In this document: one piece after another, positions 36,746 to 45,286 of the stretch | How positions within the stretch are numbered: the first letter of the stretch is position 1 | Layout of the letters: each line of letters starts with the position of its first letter | Source of the DNA: Rhizobium sp. CIAT894 | Lineage (GTDB): Bacteria; Pseudomonadota; Alphaproteobacteria; Rhizobiales; Rhizobiaceae | DNA length: 64,000 bases | Direction: 5' to 3' | Assembly: GCF_000172795.2 (NCBI RefSeq) | Contig: NZ_CP020952.1 | Span: forward strand, 434,001-498,000 | The notes under the pieces: generated by a model | Seen by the model: only the letters and a program-made list of their open reading frames with translations | The model's database searches: none | What the model was told of the DNA's origin: nothing | Program-made: the position numbers and the translations under genes

Positions 36746-36778
36746 GGAGCTTACTCCTCTACGATCGGCATATATCAT

Positions 36779-36799
36779 ATATATCGTATTACGATATAT
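36779..36799. promoter_or_regulatory. 21-bp AT-rich palindrome upstream of a small gene
   Basis: ATATATCGTA-T-TACGATATAT is a perfect inverted repeat (10-bp arms, 1-bp centre), 33 bp upstream of the small gene at 36745. AT content is far above that of the region. The position overlaps the expected promoter, so it looks like an operator of a dimeric regulator such as a PadR- or toxin-antitoxin-type protein. Confidence 0.5.
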
Positions 36800-36822
36800 T
36801 TTCAAGATGCCGAGGAATGCGT

Positions 36823-36936
36823 TCAGGAGCTACCGCAGCGCCCCTCGATCCGCTGGGCATCAAAGTCAGCCATAGCTTGAGGCTCCGCGGCAGCCGCCAA
36901 AGAAATTTCACGAAACGCGGGAGGAATTATCTTCAT
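36823..36936 (-). CDS. Possible 37-residue small protein
   Basis: A frame of 37 codons begins at ATG 36936 with GGGGA six to seven bases upstream and reads MKIIPPAFREISLAAAAEPQ before ending at 36823. The composition (acidic-helical with an alanine run) is not obviously random, and the ribosome site is good, but no homologue is recognised. It lies upstream of the AT-rich palindrome and the small gene at 36745 on the same strand. The remaining 250 bp up to the dehydrogenase gene shows no other gene. Confidence 0.3.
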   Translation of the reverse strand: MKIIPPAFREISLAAAAEPQAMADFDAQRIEGRCGSS

Positions 36937-37187
36937 TGATTCCCCAGGTCGCGATGGCCGGAGAGGCACCGGGATGCATTTCAATCCGGACCGCTCGATA
37001 CAATTGACTGGCGATGCCCGCGCAAAAACAACGATCCACCAAATCCCGGCCGCTTTCGGCAAATAAAGCCTGAGCCTGCCTCTACAGTAATTCAGCGCGC
37101 CCTACCTGTATCGACAGGATTGGGCCGCAAAGCCTATCTCCCGAACGCATTAGCGAGAGCCTGCTCATCAGCCTGTGAGGACCTGCC

Positions 37188-38231
37188 ATGAAGACCTACA
37201 AGATCGCCCTTCTGCCAGGAGACGGCATTGGCCGCGACGTGACGGAAGCAGCCACGGCAGTGCTCGAAAAGGTGGCGGCAGGAAACGGATTTTCGCTCGC
37301 GACATCAAGCTATCCCTGGTCCTGCGACTACTATCTGGAGCATGGCAGCATGATGCCCGGCGATGGCATCGAAACGCTGCGTTCCTTCGATGCCATTCTG
37401 CTCGGCGCCGCCGGATGGCCACGCAAAGTGCCCGATTCCCTGTCGCTGCACGGACTTTTGCTGCCGATCCGCAAGGCTTTCGTGCAATATGCCAACATTC
37501 GCCCGCACCGGCTGCTGCCGGGCGTCCAGGGACCGTTGCGGTCGGCGAATTTCGACATCCTCTGTATTCGTGAAAATACCGAAGGCGAATATTCCGGCGC
37601 CGGCGGCCGCGTCCATCAGGGTACCGACAGCGAGGTGGCTGTGGAAACCTCGATCTTCACCCGCAAGGGGGTCGAGCGCATCCTGCGTTTCGGCTTCGAG
37701 CAGGCGCGTGCGCGGCGCGGCAAGCTGGCCTCGGTGACCAAGTCCAACGCGCAGAAATACTCGATGGTTTTCTGGGACGAGATCACCCAGAGACTTTCGG
37801 CGGACTATCCGGATGTCGAGGTGACCAGCTATCATATCGACGCCATGGCCGCCCGGATGGTCATGGCGCCGGAGAGCCTCGATGTCGTCGTCGCTTCCAA
37901 TCTGTTCGGCGATATCCTGACCGACCTCGGCGCCGCCATCCAGGGCGGGCTCGGCTTTGCGGCCTCCGCCAACATCAATCCCGATCGGTCGGCGCCGTCC
38001 ATGTTCGAACCCGTCCACGGCTCCGCGCCTGACATCGCCCATCTCGGCATCGCCAATCCGATCGCTGCCATCTGGTCGGGCGCAATGATGCTGGAGCATC
38101 TGGGAGAAACGGCGGCCGCCGGAAAGGTGATGGCTGCAATCGAGGCAACGACGGCACGCGGCATCGGCTCGGTCCCCGGCAAGGACAAAACCGACGCAAT
38201 CACGTCGTCGGTGCTTTCGGCGCTCGACTAA
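37188..38231 (+). CDS. Tartrate/isopropylmalate-type dehydrogenase
   Basis: This 347-residue enzyme belongs to the isocitrate/isopropylmalate dehydrogenase family: LLPGDGIGRDVTEAATAVLE, YANIRPHRLLPGVQGPL, the substrate-loop IRENTEGEYSGAGG, SNAQKYSMVFWDE with catalytic Lys/Tyr-like residues, and NLFGDILTDLGAAIQGGLGF plus VHGSAPDIAHLG. The substrate loop differs from LeuB and resembles tartrate dehydrogenase/decarboxylase or D-malate dehydrogenase, so a C4 hydroxy-acid substrate is likely, with NAD and Mn. It lies next to a tetronate catabolic cluster and could extend it to tartrate, but has its own promoter region and no operator like that of the cluster. Confidence 0.83.
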   Translation: MKTYKIALLPGDGIGRDVTEAATAVLEKVAAGNGFSLATSSYPWSCDYYLEHGSMMPGDGIETLRSFDAILLGAAGWPRKVPDSLSLHGLLLPIRKAFVQYANIRPHRLLPGVQGPLRSANFDILCIRENTEGEYSGAGGRVHQGTDSEVAVETSIFTRKGVERILRFGFEQARARRGKLASVTKSNAQKYSMVFWDEITQRLSADYPDVEVTSYHIDAMAARMVMAPESLDVVVASNLFGDILTDLGAAIQGGLGFAASANINPDRSAPSMFEPVHGSAPDIAHLGIANPIAAIWSGAMMLEHLGETAAAGKVMAAIEATTARGIGSVPGKDKTDAITSSVLSALD

Positions 38232-38311
38232 TACATGCCGCCCGGACGTGGGCCGCAGCTCCGGGGATGAGGACATGCAGCGATCGAACGCTTGGAAGCC
38301 AAGCGACAGCG

Positions 38312-38980
38312 TCAATCATCGTCGTGATGATGATGTGATGGAAGCTCGAGGCCGAACGTATCGACGAGATCGGCCACCTGCGCCGGGCTGAGGAAACGCG
38401 GATTGAGGTTGCGCAACAGCAGATAGAGCTTCGCCGTTTCCTCCAGTTCCTCGGTCGCAAAGACCGCCGCCTCCAGGCTGTCGCCGGCAACGACAGGTCC
38501 GTGGTTGGCCAGAAGCACCGACGAATACTTGCCCGCCAGCCCGCGGATGGCGTCGGCCACATCAGGATCGCCTGGACGATAATACGGCACCAGCGCGGTT
38601 TCGCCGGCGCGCATCAGATAGTAGGGCGTCATCGGCGGCAGGACGGCGCGCGGATCGATTTCCGGCAGCATGGTCAGCGCCACCGCGTGGGTAGAATGAA
38701 GATGGACGATGGCGCGGGCGCTGCCGCGCGTATCGTAGAGCGCGGTGTGCAGCGGAATTTCCTTGGTCGGCTTGTCCCCGGACAGGAGCCGGCCTCCGGC
38801 ATCGAGCCTGGATATCCGGGCCGGATCGAGAAAACCGAGCGAGGCGTTGGTCGGCGTTACCAGCCAGCCACCGTCATCGAGCCGCAACGATATGTTGCCC
38901 GACGAACCGGGCGTCAGCCCGCGCTCGAACAGCGAACGGCCGTATCGGCAGATTTCTTCACGCTGGCGCGCGTCGGACAT
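38312..38980 (-). CDS. otnC: 3-oxo-tetronate 4-phosphate decarboxylase (class II aldolase fold)
   Basis: This 222-residue protein has the class II aldolase/adducin fold with zinc ligands in IVHLHSTHAVAL and NHGPVVAG, plus SSGNISLRLDDGGWLVTP near the N-terminus. In tetronate catabolism OtnC decarboxylates 3-oxo-tetronate 4-phosphate to dihydroxyacetone phosphate. The family assignment rests on the neighbouring OtnI, OtnK and tetronate dehydrogenase genes. It is co-directional with and 16 bp downstream of the LacI-type regulator, so repressor and decarboxylase form one unit divergent from the rest. The protein ends in an unusual natural HHHHDDD tail. GGAGG precedes ATG 38980. Confidence 0.82.
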   Translation of the reverse strand: MSDARQREEICRYGRSLFERGLTPGSSGNISLRLDDGGWLVTPTNASLGFLDPARISRLDAGGRLLSGDKPTKEIPLHTALYDTRGSARAIVHLHSTHAVALTMLPEIDPRAVLPPMTPYYLMRAGETALVPYYRPGDPDVADAIRGLAGKYSSVLLANHGPVVAGDSLEAAVFATEELEETAKLYLLLRNLNPRFLSPAQVADLVDTFGLELPSHHHHDDD

Positions 38981-38996
38981 CACACTTCCTCCAATA

Positions 38997-39995
38997 TTAA
39001 GCGGTCGCCCCTTCGATCAGTTCAAAACCGAGATCGACGGTCTGGGGCGGCGCGTTGGCGACGACCAGTTGTGCGGCTATCTTTCCCGTTGCCACGCGCG
39101 GCGTCCGGATGGTCGACAGGGGCTGCGGCATTGCCCGGCCGATATCGAGGCCGTTATAGCCGAAAATAGCGAGCGTCGAGGGAACGGTGATCCCCTCGGC
39201 CAGACAGTGAAAATAACCGCCGAGCGCCATATCGTCGTTGGAGAAATAGACCGCGTCGAGATCGCTCGCCCGGGCAAGCAGCCGCTGCAGCCCCAACCTG
39301 CCGTTTTCCACGGACGAAGCGTTGGCGACAATTTCGCGGGTGACGAGGGGGGCGCCACGCGCCTCGAGCGTCTCGCAAAAGCTTGAAAACCGCTTGCCGG
39401 CCCGGGTATCGCGATTGAGGTCGTGACCGACATAACCGATCCGGCGGTAGCCGCGTTCGAACAGGAAGATGGCGCTCTCCCGCCCGGCCGCGCGGTTCGA
39501 GAAGCCGACCGCGATATCGAGCGCGTCTCCATCCAGATCGAGCAGTTCCACGACCCGGCATCCGCTGGCGCGCAGCATCTTCACTGTCCCCTCGGTATGT
39601 TCGTATCCCGCCAGCATGACCGCCGCCGGCCGCCAGGCGAGCATCGCAGCAGCGAGTGCCTCCTCCTTGCCCGGATCATAATCGGTGACGGAAAACACTG
39701 CCTGGTACCGGTTTTCCTCCAGGACGGCGCTGGCGCCGCGCAGCACATCGGGAAAGACGATGTTGGACAGCGAGGGAATGACGAAGGCAACGAGACGCGA
39801 ACCGGTGGAAGCCAGCGTCCCGGCGATCCGGTTCGGCACATAGCCCAACCGCTCGACGGCAGCCATCACCCGCTCCCGCGTCTTGCCGGAAAACGAGCCG
39901 TGATTGCGCAGCACGCGCGACACCGTGCTCTCGCCAACACCGGCCGCTTCCGCGACCTCGGCAAGAGTTACCGCCACCTGCTGTTTGAATTCCAT
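38997..39995 (-). CDS. LacI-family regulator of the tetronate cluster
   Basis: A LacI-type regulator of about 332 residues from the ATG at 39995: helix-turn-helix (TLAEVAEAAGVGESTVSRVL), hinge (VPNRIAGTLAST) and a periplasmic-binding-protein-like domain (LVAFVIPSLSNIVFPDVLRG, AIFLFERGYRRIGYVGHD). Longer starts at 40052 or 40112 lack a convincing ribosome site, so the start is uncertain. It is the first gene of a unit with OtnC and is divergent from the MFS/LtnD/OtnI/OtnK operon. Three matching palindromes lie in the intergenic region, so it most likely represses both directions until a tetronate-type ligand binds. Confidence 0.88.
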   Translation of the reverse strand: MEFKQQVAVTLAEVAEAAGVGESTVSRVLRNHGSFSGKTRERVMAAVERLGYVPNRIAGTLASTGSRLVAFVIPSLSNIVFPDVLRGASAVLEENRYQAVFSVTDYDPGKEEALAAAMLAWRPAAVMLAGYEHTEGTVKMLRASGCRVVELLDLDGDALDIAVGFSNRAAGRESAIFLFERGYRRIGYVGHDLNRDTRAGKRFSSFCETLEARGAPLVTREIVANASSVENGRLGLQRLLARASDLDAVYFSNDDMALGGYFHCLAEGITVPSTLAIFGYNGLDIGRAMPQPLSTIRTPRVATGKIAAQLVVANAPPQTVDLGFELIEGATA

Positions 39996-40096
39996 CGTTG
40001 CGTTGAACCCGGCTTTCGAGGCGGTTGCTCGGCCTGTCCGCCCATGCCCCATGCAGCCGCCATTTTTCACCGCTCTCGTCGAGAAGCAAGGTTTTT

Positions 40097-40112
40097 TTGG
40101 CAGCGCTACCAA
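40097..40112. promoter_or_regulatory. Tetronate operator O1
   Basis: TTGGCAGCGCTACCAA is one mismatch away from the perfect 16-bp palindrome at 40120-40135, in the divergent region between the LacI-type gene and the transporter operon. The three sites are spaced 23 and 32 bp between centres. Confidence 0.65.
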
Positions 40113-40119
40113 TTTAGCG

Positions 40120-40135
40120 TTGGCAGCGCTGCCAA
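40120..40135. promoter_or_regulatory. Tetronate operator O2 over the -35 region
   Basis: TTGGCAGCGCTGCCAA is a perfect palindrome with a central GC step typical of LacI-family operators. Its first half can act as a -35 (TTGGCA), with TAAATG 17 bp further as a weak -10, so binding here would block the plus-strand promoter. Confidence 0.7.
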
Positions 40136-40152
40136 AATGATTTAAATGAAAA

Positions 40153-40166
40153 TGGCAGCGCTGCCA
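40153..40166. promoter_or_regulatory. Tetronate operator O3 downstream of the promoter
   Basis: TGGCAGCGCTGCCA repeats the core of O2 about three helix turns downstream, just after the predicted -10 and 66 bp before the transporter ATG. Its phase with O2 would allow cooperative or looped binding. Confidence 0.65.
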
Positions 40167-40231
40167 AAAATGGCGCTGCTTGCCGCGAGAGGATCGACAA
40201 GGGACCGCGGCAACAACAGGAGGAGGAAATC

Positions 40232-41548
40232 ATGACGCTGCAAACGCAGGCGCCGGTCGCTGGCGAATATCCCGCTGAAGCCGCCGAAGACCGGGCCTAT
40301 GGCAAGGTATTCTGGCGCATCGTACCCTTTTTGATGATGTGCTACGTGGTCGCCTATCTCGACCGCGTCAATGTCGGCTTTGCCAAGCTGCAAATGTCGA
40401 GTGAGCTCGGCCTCTCGGAAGCCGCCTACGGCGTCGGCGCCGGCATTTTCTTCATCGGCTATTTTCTGTTTGAAGTGCCGAGCAACATCATCATGAACAA
40501 GGTGGGCGCGCGCGTGTGGATCGCCCGCATCATGGTCACCTGGGGCATCATTTCCGCCGCCTTCATGTTCACTTCGTCGGAAACCGTCTTTTATGTCCTG
40601 CGTTTCCTGCTGGGCGTTGCCGAAGCCGGATTTTTCCCCGGCATCATTCTCTATCTGACCGCGTGGTATCCGGCTCATCGCCGCGCCCGGATCATCACCA
40701 CCTTCATGTCCGCAATCCCGATTTCCGCGATTTTCGGCAACCCGCTTTCAGGCCTCCTGATGGACAGTTTCCATGGCATGCACGGCCTTTCCGGCTGGCA
40801 GTGGATGTTCCTGATCGAAGCCATTCCGGCCCTTCTTTTCGGCGTCGCGACGTTTTTCTATCTTGATGATACGATTGAGGGCGCGAAATGGCTGAACGAT
40901 GAGGAAAAGCGCGTGCTGACGGCCAATATCGAGGCGGAGAACCGGGTCAAGACGGCAAGCCCGCACAGCGTCGGCGCAACCTTGGCCGACCGTCGCGTAT
41001 GGCTGATGTGCCTGATCTATTTCTGCTTCGTGCTCGGGCAATATGGCCTGAATTTCTGGATGCCCACCATCGTCAAGGCGTCGGGCGTCAGCGGAAACCT
41101 CAATATCGGCCTGATTTCCGCGATCCCCTATATCTGCACATTCGTCGCCATGCTGGCGCTCGGACGCTCCGCCGACAGGCTGCGCGAACGCCGCTGGCAC
41201 CTCGTCGTCCCGGCTCTCATCGCCGCAGGCGGTTTTGTCGCGGCAACGATGGCAACGAGCACGACGGTCTCGATTGTCTGCCTGTCGCTGGCGGCTGCCG
41301 GCGCGATCAGCTGCGCGCCGCTCTTCTGGTCGCTTCCGACGGCCTTTCTGGCCGGCACGGGTGCCGCGGCCGGCATCGCCTGGATCAATTCGGTCGGCAA
41401 CCTCGCCGGGTTTCTCGGGCCGTTTCTGGTCGGTTATCTCAAAGACTTCACCGGCACCAACAGCGCCGGCATGTATCTGCTGGCGGCTGCCTTGGTCATT
41501 GGCTCGCTTGCCGTGTTGACGGTTCCCGCGAAAACCGTCAATCGCTGA
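40232..41548 (+). CDS. MFS transporter, tartrate/hydroxy-acid (ACS family) type
   Basis: This 438-residue major facilitator protein has 12 predicted helices with a central loop (WLNDEEKRVLTANIEAENRV). YLDRVNVGFAKLQMSSELGL near the N-terminus and FLLGVAEAGFFPGIILYLTAW are typical of the anion:cation symporter group, which takes up tartrate, glucarate and related hydroxy acids. GGAGGAGG precedes the ATG. As first gene of the operon before LtnD, OtnI and OtnK, it presumably imports a tetronate (threonate or erythronate). It lies under the three LacI operators. Exact specificity is inferred. Confidence 0.9.
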   Translation: MTLQTQAPVAGEYPAEAAEDRAYGKVFWRIVPFLMMCYVVAYLDRVNVGFAKLQMSSELGLSEAAYGVGAGIFFIGYFLFEVPSNIIMNKVGARVWIARIMVTWGIISAAFMFTSSETVFYVLRFLLGVAEAGFFPGIILYLTAWYPAHRRARIITTFMSAIPISAIFGNPLSGLLMDSFHGMHGLSGWQWMFLIEAIPALLFGVATFFYLDDTIEGAKWLNDEEKRVLTANIEAENRVKTASPHSVGATLADRRVWLMCLIYFCFVLGQYGLNFWMPTIVKASGVSGNLNIGLISAIPYICTFVAMLALGRSADRLRERRWHLVVPALIAAGGFVAATMATSTTVSIVCLSLAAAGAISCAPLFWSLPTAFLAGTGAAAGIAWINSVGNLAGFLGPFLVGYLKDFTGTNSAGMYLLAAALVIGSLAVLTVPAKTVNR

Positions 41549-41617
41549 ATAAGAGTTCCTCCGGGGACGCCACCCGGAGGAGCGCAGATCTTTCCTCACG
41601 AGACCGGAGAACTCCTC

Positions 41618-42559
41618 ATGTCACCGATTGCTGAAAACCCGGGTCCTGTCGTCGCGGCCGTCATCGGTCTTGGTTCAATGGGGCTCGGAATGGCCCGGTC
41701 GATGACGCGCGCAGGGCTCGATGTCGTCGGATATGACATCACGCCGGCGGCGGTGGACCGCTTCATCACCGACGGCGGACGGGGCGCTCAGACCCCGGCC
41801 GACGCAGCAAAGGATGCCGACATCGTCGTCTCCGTCGTCGTCAACGGCGCGCAGACCGAGGCCGTGCTGTTCGGCCCTGAAGGTGTTGCGAGCACGATGA
41901 AGGCTGGCGCCGTGTTCATTTCCTCGGCAACCATGGATCCCGCCGTTGCACGCAATCTGGCACAACGAGTAGAGGCTCTCGGCCTTCATTATCTCGACGC
42001 CCCCATTTCCGGCGGCGCAGCCAAGGCGGCGCTTGGCGAACTGACGATCATGGCATCCGGCTCCGGCCAGGCCTTCGACAGGGCACGCCCGGGTCTCGAC
42101 GCCATGGCCGGCAAGGTCTACGAGCTTGGCGACGCGGCCGGAACGGGCGCTGCCTTCAAGATGATCAACCAGCTTCTCGCCGGCGTGCACATCGCCGCCG
42201 CCTGCGAGGCCATCACCTTTGCCGCCAAGCAGGGCCTCGAGCTCGACAAGGTCTATGAGGTGATCACCGCTTCGGCCGGCAATTCTTGGATGTTCGAAAA
42301 CCGTGTGCCGCATGTGCTGGCCGGAGACTATACGCCGCTCAGCAGCATCGAGATTTTCGTCAAGGATCTCGGCATCGTCCAGGATATGGCCCGCTCCGAG
42401 CGTTATCCGGCCCCGCTCTCGGCAGCGGCCCTGCAGATGTATCTGGCCGCCGCGGGCGCCGGTATGGGCCGGGACGACGACTCCTCGCTCGCGCGGCTCT
42501 ACGCCAAACTTTCCGGCGCTGAATTGCCCGTTTCCGACAAAAAGCCGCAGAGCCTGTAA
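41618..42559 (+). CDS. ltnD: L-threonate / tetronate 2-dehydrogenase (beta-hydroxyacid dehydrogenase)
   Basis: This 313-residue enzyme of the 3-hydroxyisobutyrate dehydrogenase family has an N-terminal NAD-binding motif GLGSMGLGMA, a DAPISGGAAKAALGELTIMA substrate segment and the catalytic-lysine motif AFKMINQLLAGVHIAAACEA. With OtnI and OtnK next to it, the best match is LtnD, which oxidises L-threonate to 2-oxo-tetronate; D-erythronate dehydrogenase (DenD) is a different family, so it is less likely. The ribosome site is GGAG, and the next gene begins 15 bp downstream. Confidence 0.83.
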   Translation: MSPIAENPGPVVAAVIGLGSMGLGMARSMTRAGLDVVGYDITPAAVDRFITDGGRGAQTPADAAKDADIVVSVVVNGAQTEAVLFGPEGVASTMKAGAVFISSATMDPAVARNLAQRVEALGLHYLDAPISGGAAKAALGELTIMASGSGQAFDRARPGLDAMAGKVYELGDAAGTGAAFKMINQLLAGVHIAAACEAITFAAKQGLELDKVYEVITASAGNSWMFENRVPHVLAGDYTPLSSIEIFVKDLGIVQDMARSERYPAPLSAAALQMYLAAAGAGMGRDDDSSLARLYAKLSGAELPVSDKKPQSL

Positions 42560-42574
42560 AAAGGAGCGCCAGAC

Positions 42575-43351
42575 ATGCCGGTTTTCGCCGCCAACCTGAC
42601 GATGATGTTCAACGAATGGGCATTCCTCGACCGTTTCGACGCCGCAGCCGATGCCGGCTTTGCCGCCGTCGAATACCTCTTTCCCTATGAAGCCACGCCG
42701 GAGGCAATCGCCGAGCGGCTTGCCCGCAACAATCTGCAGCAGGCCTTGTTCAATCTGCCGCCGGGCGACTGGACAGCAGGCGAACGTGGCATTGCCGCCC
42801 TTCCCGGACGGTTCGATGCGCTGAAAGCCGATGTCGAGAAGGCACTGGACTACGCGGCAGCAACGGGAGTCGGGCGGCTGCACCTGATGGCGGGTATCGC
42901 CGACCGTCACGACGAAGACGCCTCCTCCCGCTATCGGCGCTCCGTCACCTATACGGCCGAGCGGCTTGCGGAAAGGGGCATCGATCTCCTGCTCGAGCCG
43001 ATCAACGGGCGCAACATGCCGGGATATTTCCTTAACGATTTCGGCGCAGCCGAGCGGCTGATTGCCGAATGCGGCCTGCCGAACCTGAAGCTCCAGTTCG
43101 ACATCTATCACCGGCAGATCATCCATGGCGACGTCGTCATGGCGCTGCGGCGCCTGCTGCCGATCACCGGGCATATTCAGATCGCCAGCGTGCCGTCACG
43201 CAACGAGCCGGATGGGGAGGAGCTGAACTATCCCTATCTGTTCGGCGAAATCGAACGGCTGGGTTATGACGGCTTCATCGGCTGCGAATACATCCCGCGC
43301 AGCCACACGCTGGACGGTCTTGGCTGGTTCAAACCTTTTGCGCGGAGCTAG
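42575..43351 (+). CDS. otnI: 2-oxo-tetronate isomerase (hydroxypyruvate isomerase family)
   Basis: This 258-residue TIM-barrel enzyme of the hydroxypyruvate isomerase (Hyi) family opens with FAANLTMMFNEWAFLDRFDA and has the two catalytic-type glutamates in LLEPINGRN and FIGCEYIP. In the tetronate pathway OtnI converts 2-oxo-tetronate to 3-oxo-tetronate, the substrate of the kinase encoded three bases downstream. A general hydroxypyruvate isomerase is the alternative, but the operon context decides for OtnI. AAGGAG precedes the ATG. Confidence 0.85.
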   Translation: MPVFAANLTMMFNEWAFLDRFDAAADAGFAAVEYLFPYEATPEAIAERLARNNLQQALFNLPPGDWTAGERGIAALPGRFDALKADVEKALDYAAATGVGRLHLMAGIADRHDEDASSRYRRSVTYTAERLAERGIDLLLEPINGRNMPGYFLNDFGAAERLIAECGLPNLKLQFDIYHRQIIHGDVVMALRRLLPITGHIQIASVPSRNEPDGEELNYPYLFGEIERLGYDGFIGCEYIPRSHTLDGLGWFKPFARS

Positions 43352-43354
43352 ACG

Positions 43355-44635
43355 ATGGCTATTTCACTCGGATCAATCGCTGACGACTATACGGGCGCGT
43401 CCGACCTCGCCAACACGCTGACGAAGAACGGTCTGCGCACGGTGCAGACCGTCGGCATCCCTGACCCGTCGCTGGCACTGCCGGATGTCGACGCCGTGGT
43501 CGTTTCCCTGAAAATCCGCTCCGTCCCGGCCTCGGATGCCGTGGCGGCCGCTGCCAGCGCCGAGCGGTGGCTGCGCCAGCGGGGTGCAGGCCATGTGCTT
43601 TACAAGATCTGTTCGACCTTCGATTCCACCGATGCCGGCAATATCGGCCCGGTCACGGAGGCATTGAGCGATGCAGCGGGCGGCGGCTCAGTGCTGGTGA
43701 CGCCAGCCTTTCCGGAAACCGGCCGCACAGTCTATCTCGGTCACCTCTTCGTTGGCGGACAGCCGTTGAACGAAAGCCCGCTCAAGGACCATCCCCTCAA
43801 TCCCATGCATGACGCCAATCTCGTGCGGGTTCTTGCCCGACAATCGCGCGGCACTGTCGGGCTGATCGATCTCAATGCCATCGCGGCCGGGCCTGCCGTC
43901 GTCAAGGCCAGGCTCGACGCCCTGCGAACGCAAAGCGTCACCCTGACTATCGCCGATGCGATTTTCGAGAGGGACCTTGAAACGCTCGGCGAGATCGCCC
44001 TCGAAACGCCGGTCTCCACCGGTGCGTCCGGCCTCGGCCTCGGCCTTGCCCGCGCGCTCGTCCGCACCGGTCGGATATCGTCCGGCGGCACAACTTCGGT
44101 GGACGCCATGCGTCCCGTCGGCGGGCTCTCAGCGATTGTGGCCGGCAGTTGCTCCAAGGCGACGCTGCGCCAGCTCGACGTCGCCGAACGGTCGATGCCC
44201 GTCCTGCGGCTCGACCCGGAACGGCTGCTTGCCAGTCCGGACGAGATCGCCGCGGCGATTTCCTGGGCCGGAGACCGCATCGCCGCCGGCCCCGTCGTGG
44301 TCGCCGCGAGCGCCGCACCCGAAACCGTATCCCGGCTGCAAACCCTTTACGGGCGGGAAGCCTCCGGCCACGCGATCGAGACGGCGACGTCGATTATTTC
44401 AGCCGAACTGGTGGAGAGAGGCGTGCGGCGCCTCGTGATTGCAGGCGGCGAAACCTCAGGCGCTGCGGTCGACAGACTCGCCATTCCCGCATTTCTGATC
44501 GGACCGGAGATTGCCCCGGGCGTGCCGGTGCTGCGTACGGTCGGCAATGCCCAGGGAGACATGCTGCTGGCGTTGAAATCAGGAAACTTCGGAGGCGAGG
44601 ATTTCTTTGCGGCAGCGCTGGCAATGATGAACTGA
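43355..44635 (+). CDS. otnK: 3-oxo-tetronate kinase (DUF1537 four-carbon acid sugar kinase)
   Basis: This 426-residue kinase has the family N-terminal motif ADDYTGASDLANTL (about residues 8-21) and C-terminal nucleotide-binding motif VIAGGETSGAAVDRL. OtnK phosphorylates 3-oxo-tetronate to the 4-phosphate, which OtnC decarboxylates to dihydroxyacetone phosphate. It starts three bases after the OtnI stop, with GGAG inside OtnI's last codons as ribosome site. It is the last gene of the operon; I see no clear hairpin right after it. Confidence 0.88.
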   Translation: MAISLGSIADDYTGASDLANTLTKNGLRTVQTVGIPDPSLALPDVDAVVVSLKIRSVPASDAVAAAASAERWLRQRGAGHVLYKICSTFDSTDAGNIGPVTEALSDAAGGGSVLVTPAFPETGRTVYLGHLFVGGQPLNESPLKDHPLNPMHDANLVRVLARQSRGTVGLIDLNAIAAGPAVVKARLDALRTQSVTLTIADAIFERDLETLGEIALETPVSTGASGLGLGLARALVRTGRISSGGTTSVDAMRPVGGLSAIVAGSCSKATLRQLDVAERSMPVLRLDPERLLASPDEIAAAISWAGDRIAAGPVVVAASAAPETVSRLQTLYGREASGHAIETATSIISAELVERGVRRLVIAGGETSGAAVDRLAIPAFLIGPEIAPGVPVLRTVGNAQGDMLLALKSGNFGGEDFFAAALAMMN

Positions 44636-45286
44636 CATGTCCAGCGCCTGCGGTATTGCAGGCTGCCGGCTCGGGCGCCGACGATCGAGAAGCCGCTCGA
44701 CCTTTCCGGAATAGCCAGGGATAGCCTGAGCGCGATCCGTTCATTCCGATCGCCGATTGCGGCTCATCGGCGGTTGACGCGGGCTTGAGCCCGCTTTCTG
44801 CCGCCGATGCCGCCTCGGCGTCCTCTCCACCTGCAGCAAAAGCCTCTGCGCCGCAATCGGCCTCGAAACCCCGAAATTTTGCGAAAAACGGCGCCAAGGC
44901 GGTGCACGGCATCGTCGATCGAGCCTGGAAACAACCTCATTTCCTGCGCCGACGCGCCGGCGTTCATGGGCGCACTGCCGCCTCAGCACCGAAACGGTGA
45001 GCTTCGCCGGGTGCCGGCGCTTCACGCTGGCGGGCCAGGATGCGCGTGGGTGATGCAAGCCTCAGAATATCGCGAAACGGTCAGATTCGGTATTTTGTGC
45101 CGCCATATGCCGCCTTTCAGGAGAATCCGGCGCAGTCCAGATGACAAACTACGATCAGTGAAAGGCGCGGATCCCGGCAGATGCGGGCCTTCGGGACAAG
45201 AGCGGGACAAAGATCCCGCCTATGGGAACAGAATATTCTTCTTCGAGAACCGTGCTCCCGCCAGAGCCGAACACTGGGGAATTCAC
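44636..45286. other. 651-bp gap without a supported gene
   Basis: No frame here has both a ribosome site and recognisable sequence. On the plus strand 44785-44997 is open, and on the minus strand a frame runs across 44750-44910, but both are alanine/arginine-rich and typical of GC-rich shadows. Part of the gap must hold the promoter of the HAD/ABC operon that follows. Decayed coding sequence is possible. Confidence 0.4.

Noticed and set aside
36823..37062. A longer start (79 codons) for the small frame at 36823-36936
   Set aside because: The upstream residues have no ribosome site, whereas the inner ATG at 36936 has GGGGA at good spacing.
44741..45058. Open frames in the gap before the HAD gene
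   Set aside because: Composition is alanine/arginine-rich with no motifs, and all lack a convincing start; treated as non-coding or decayed.
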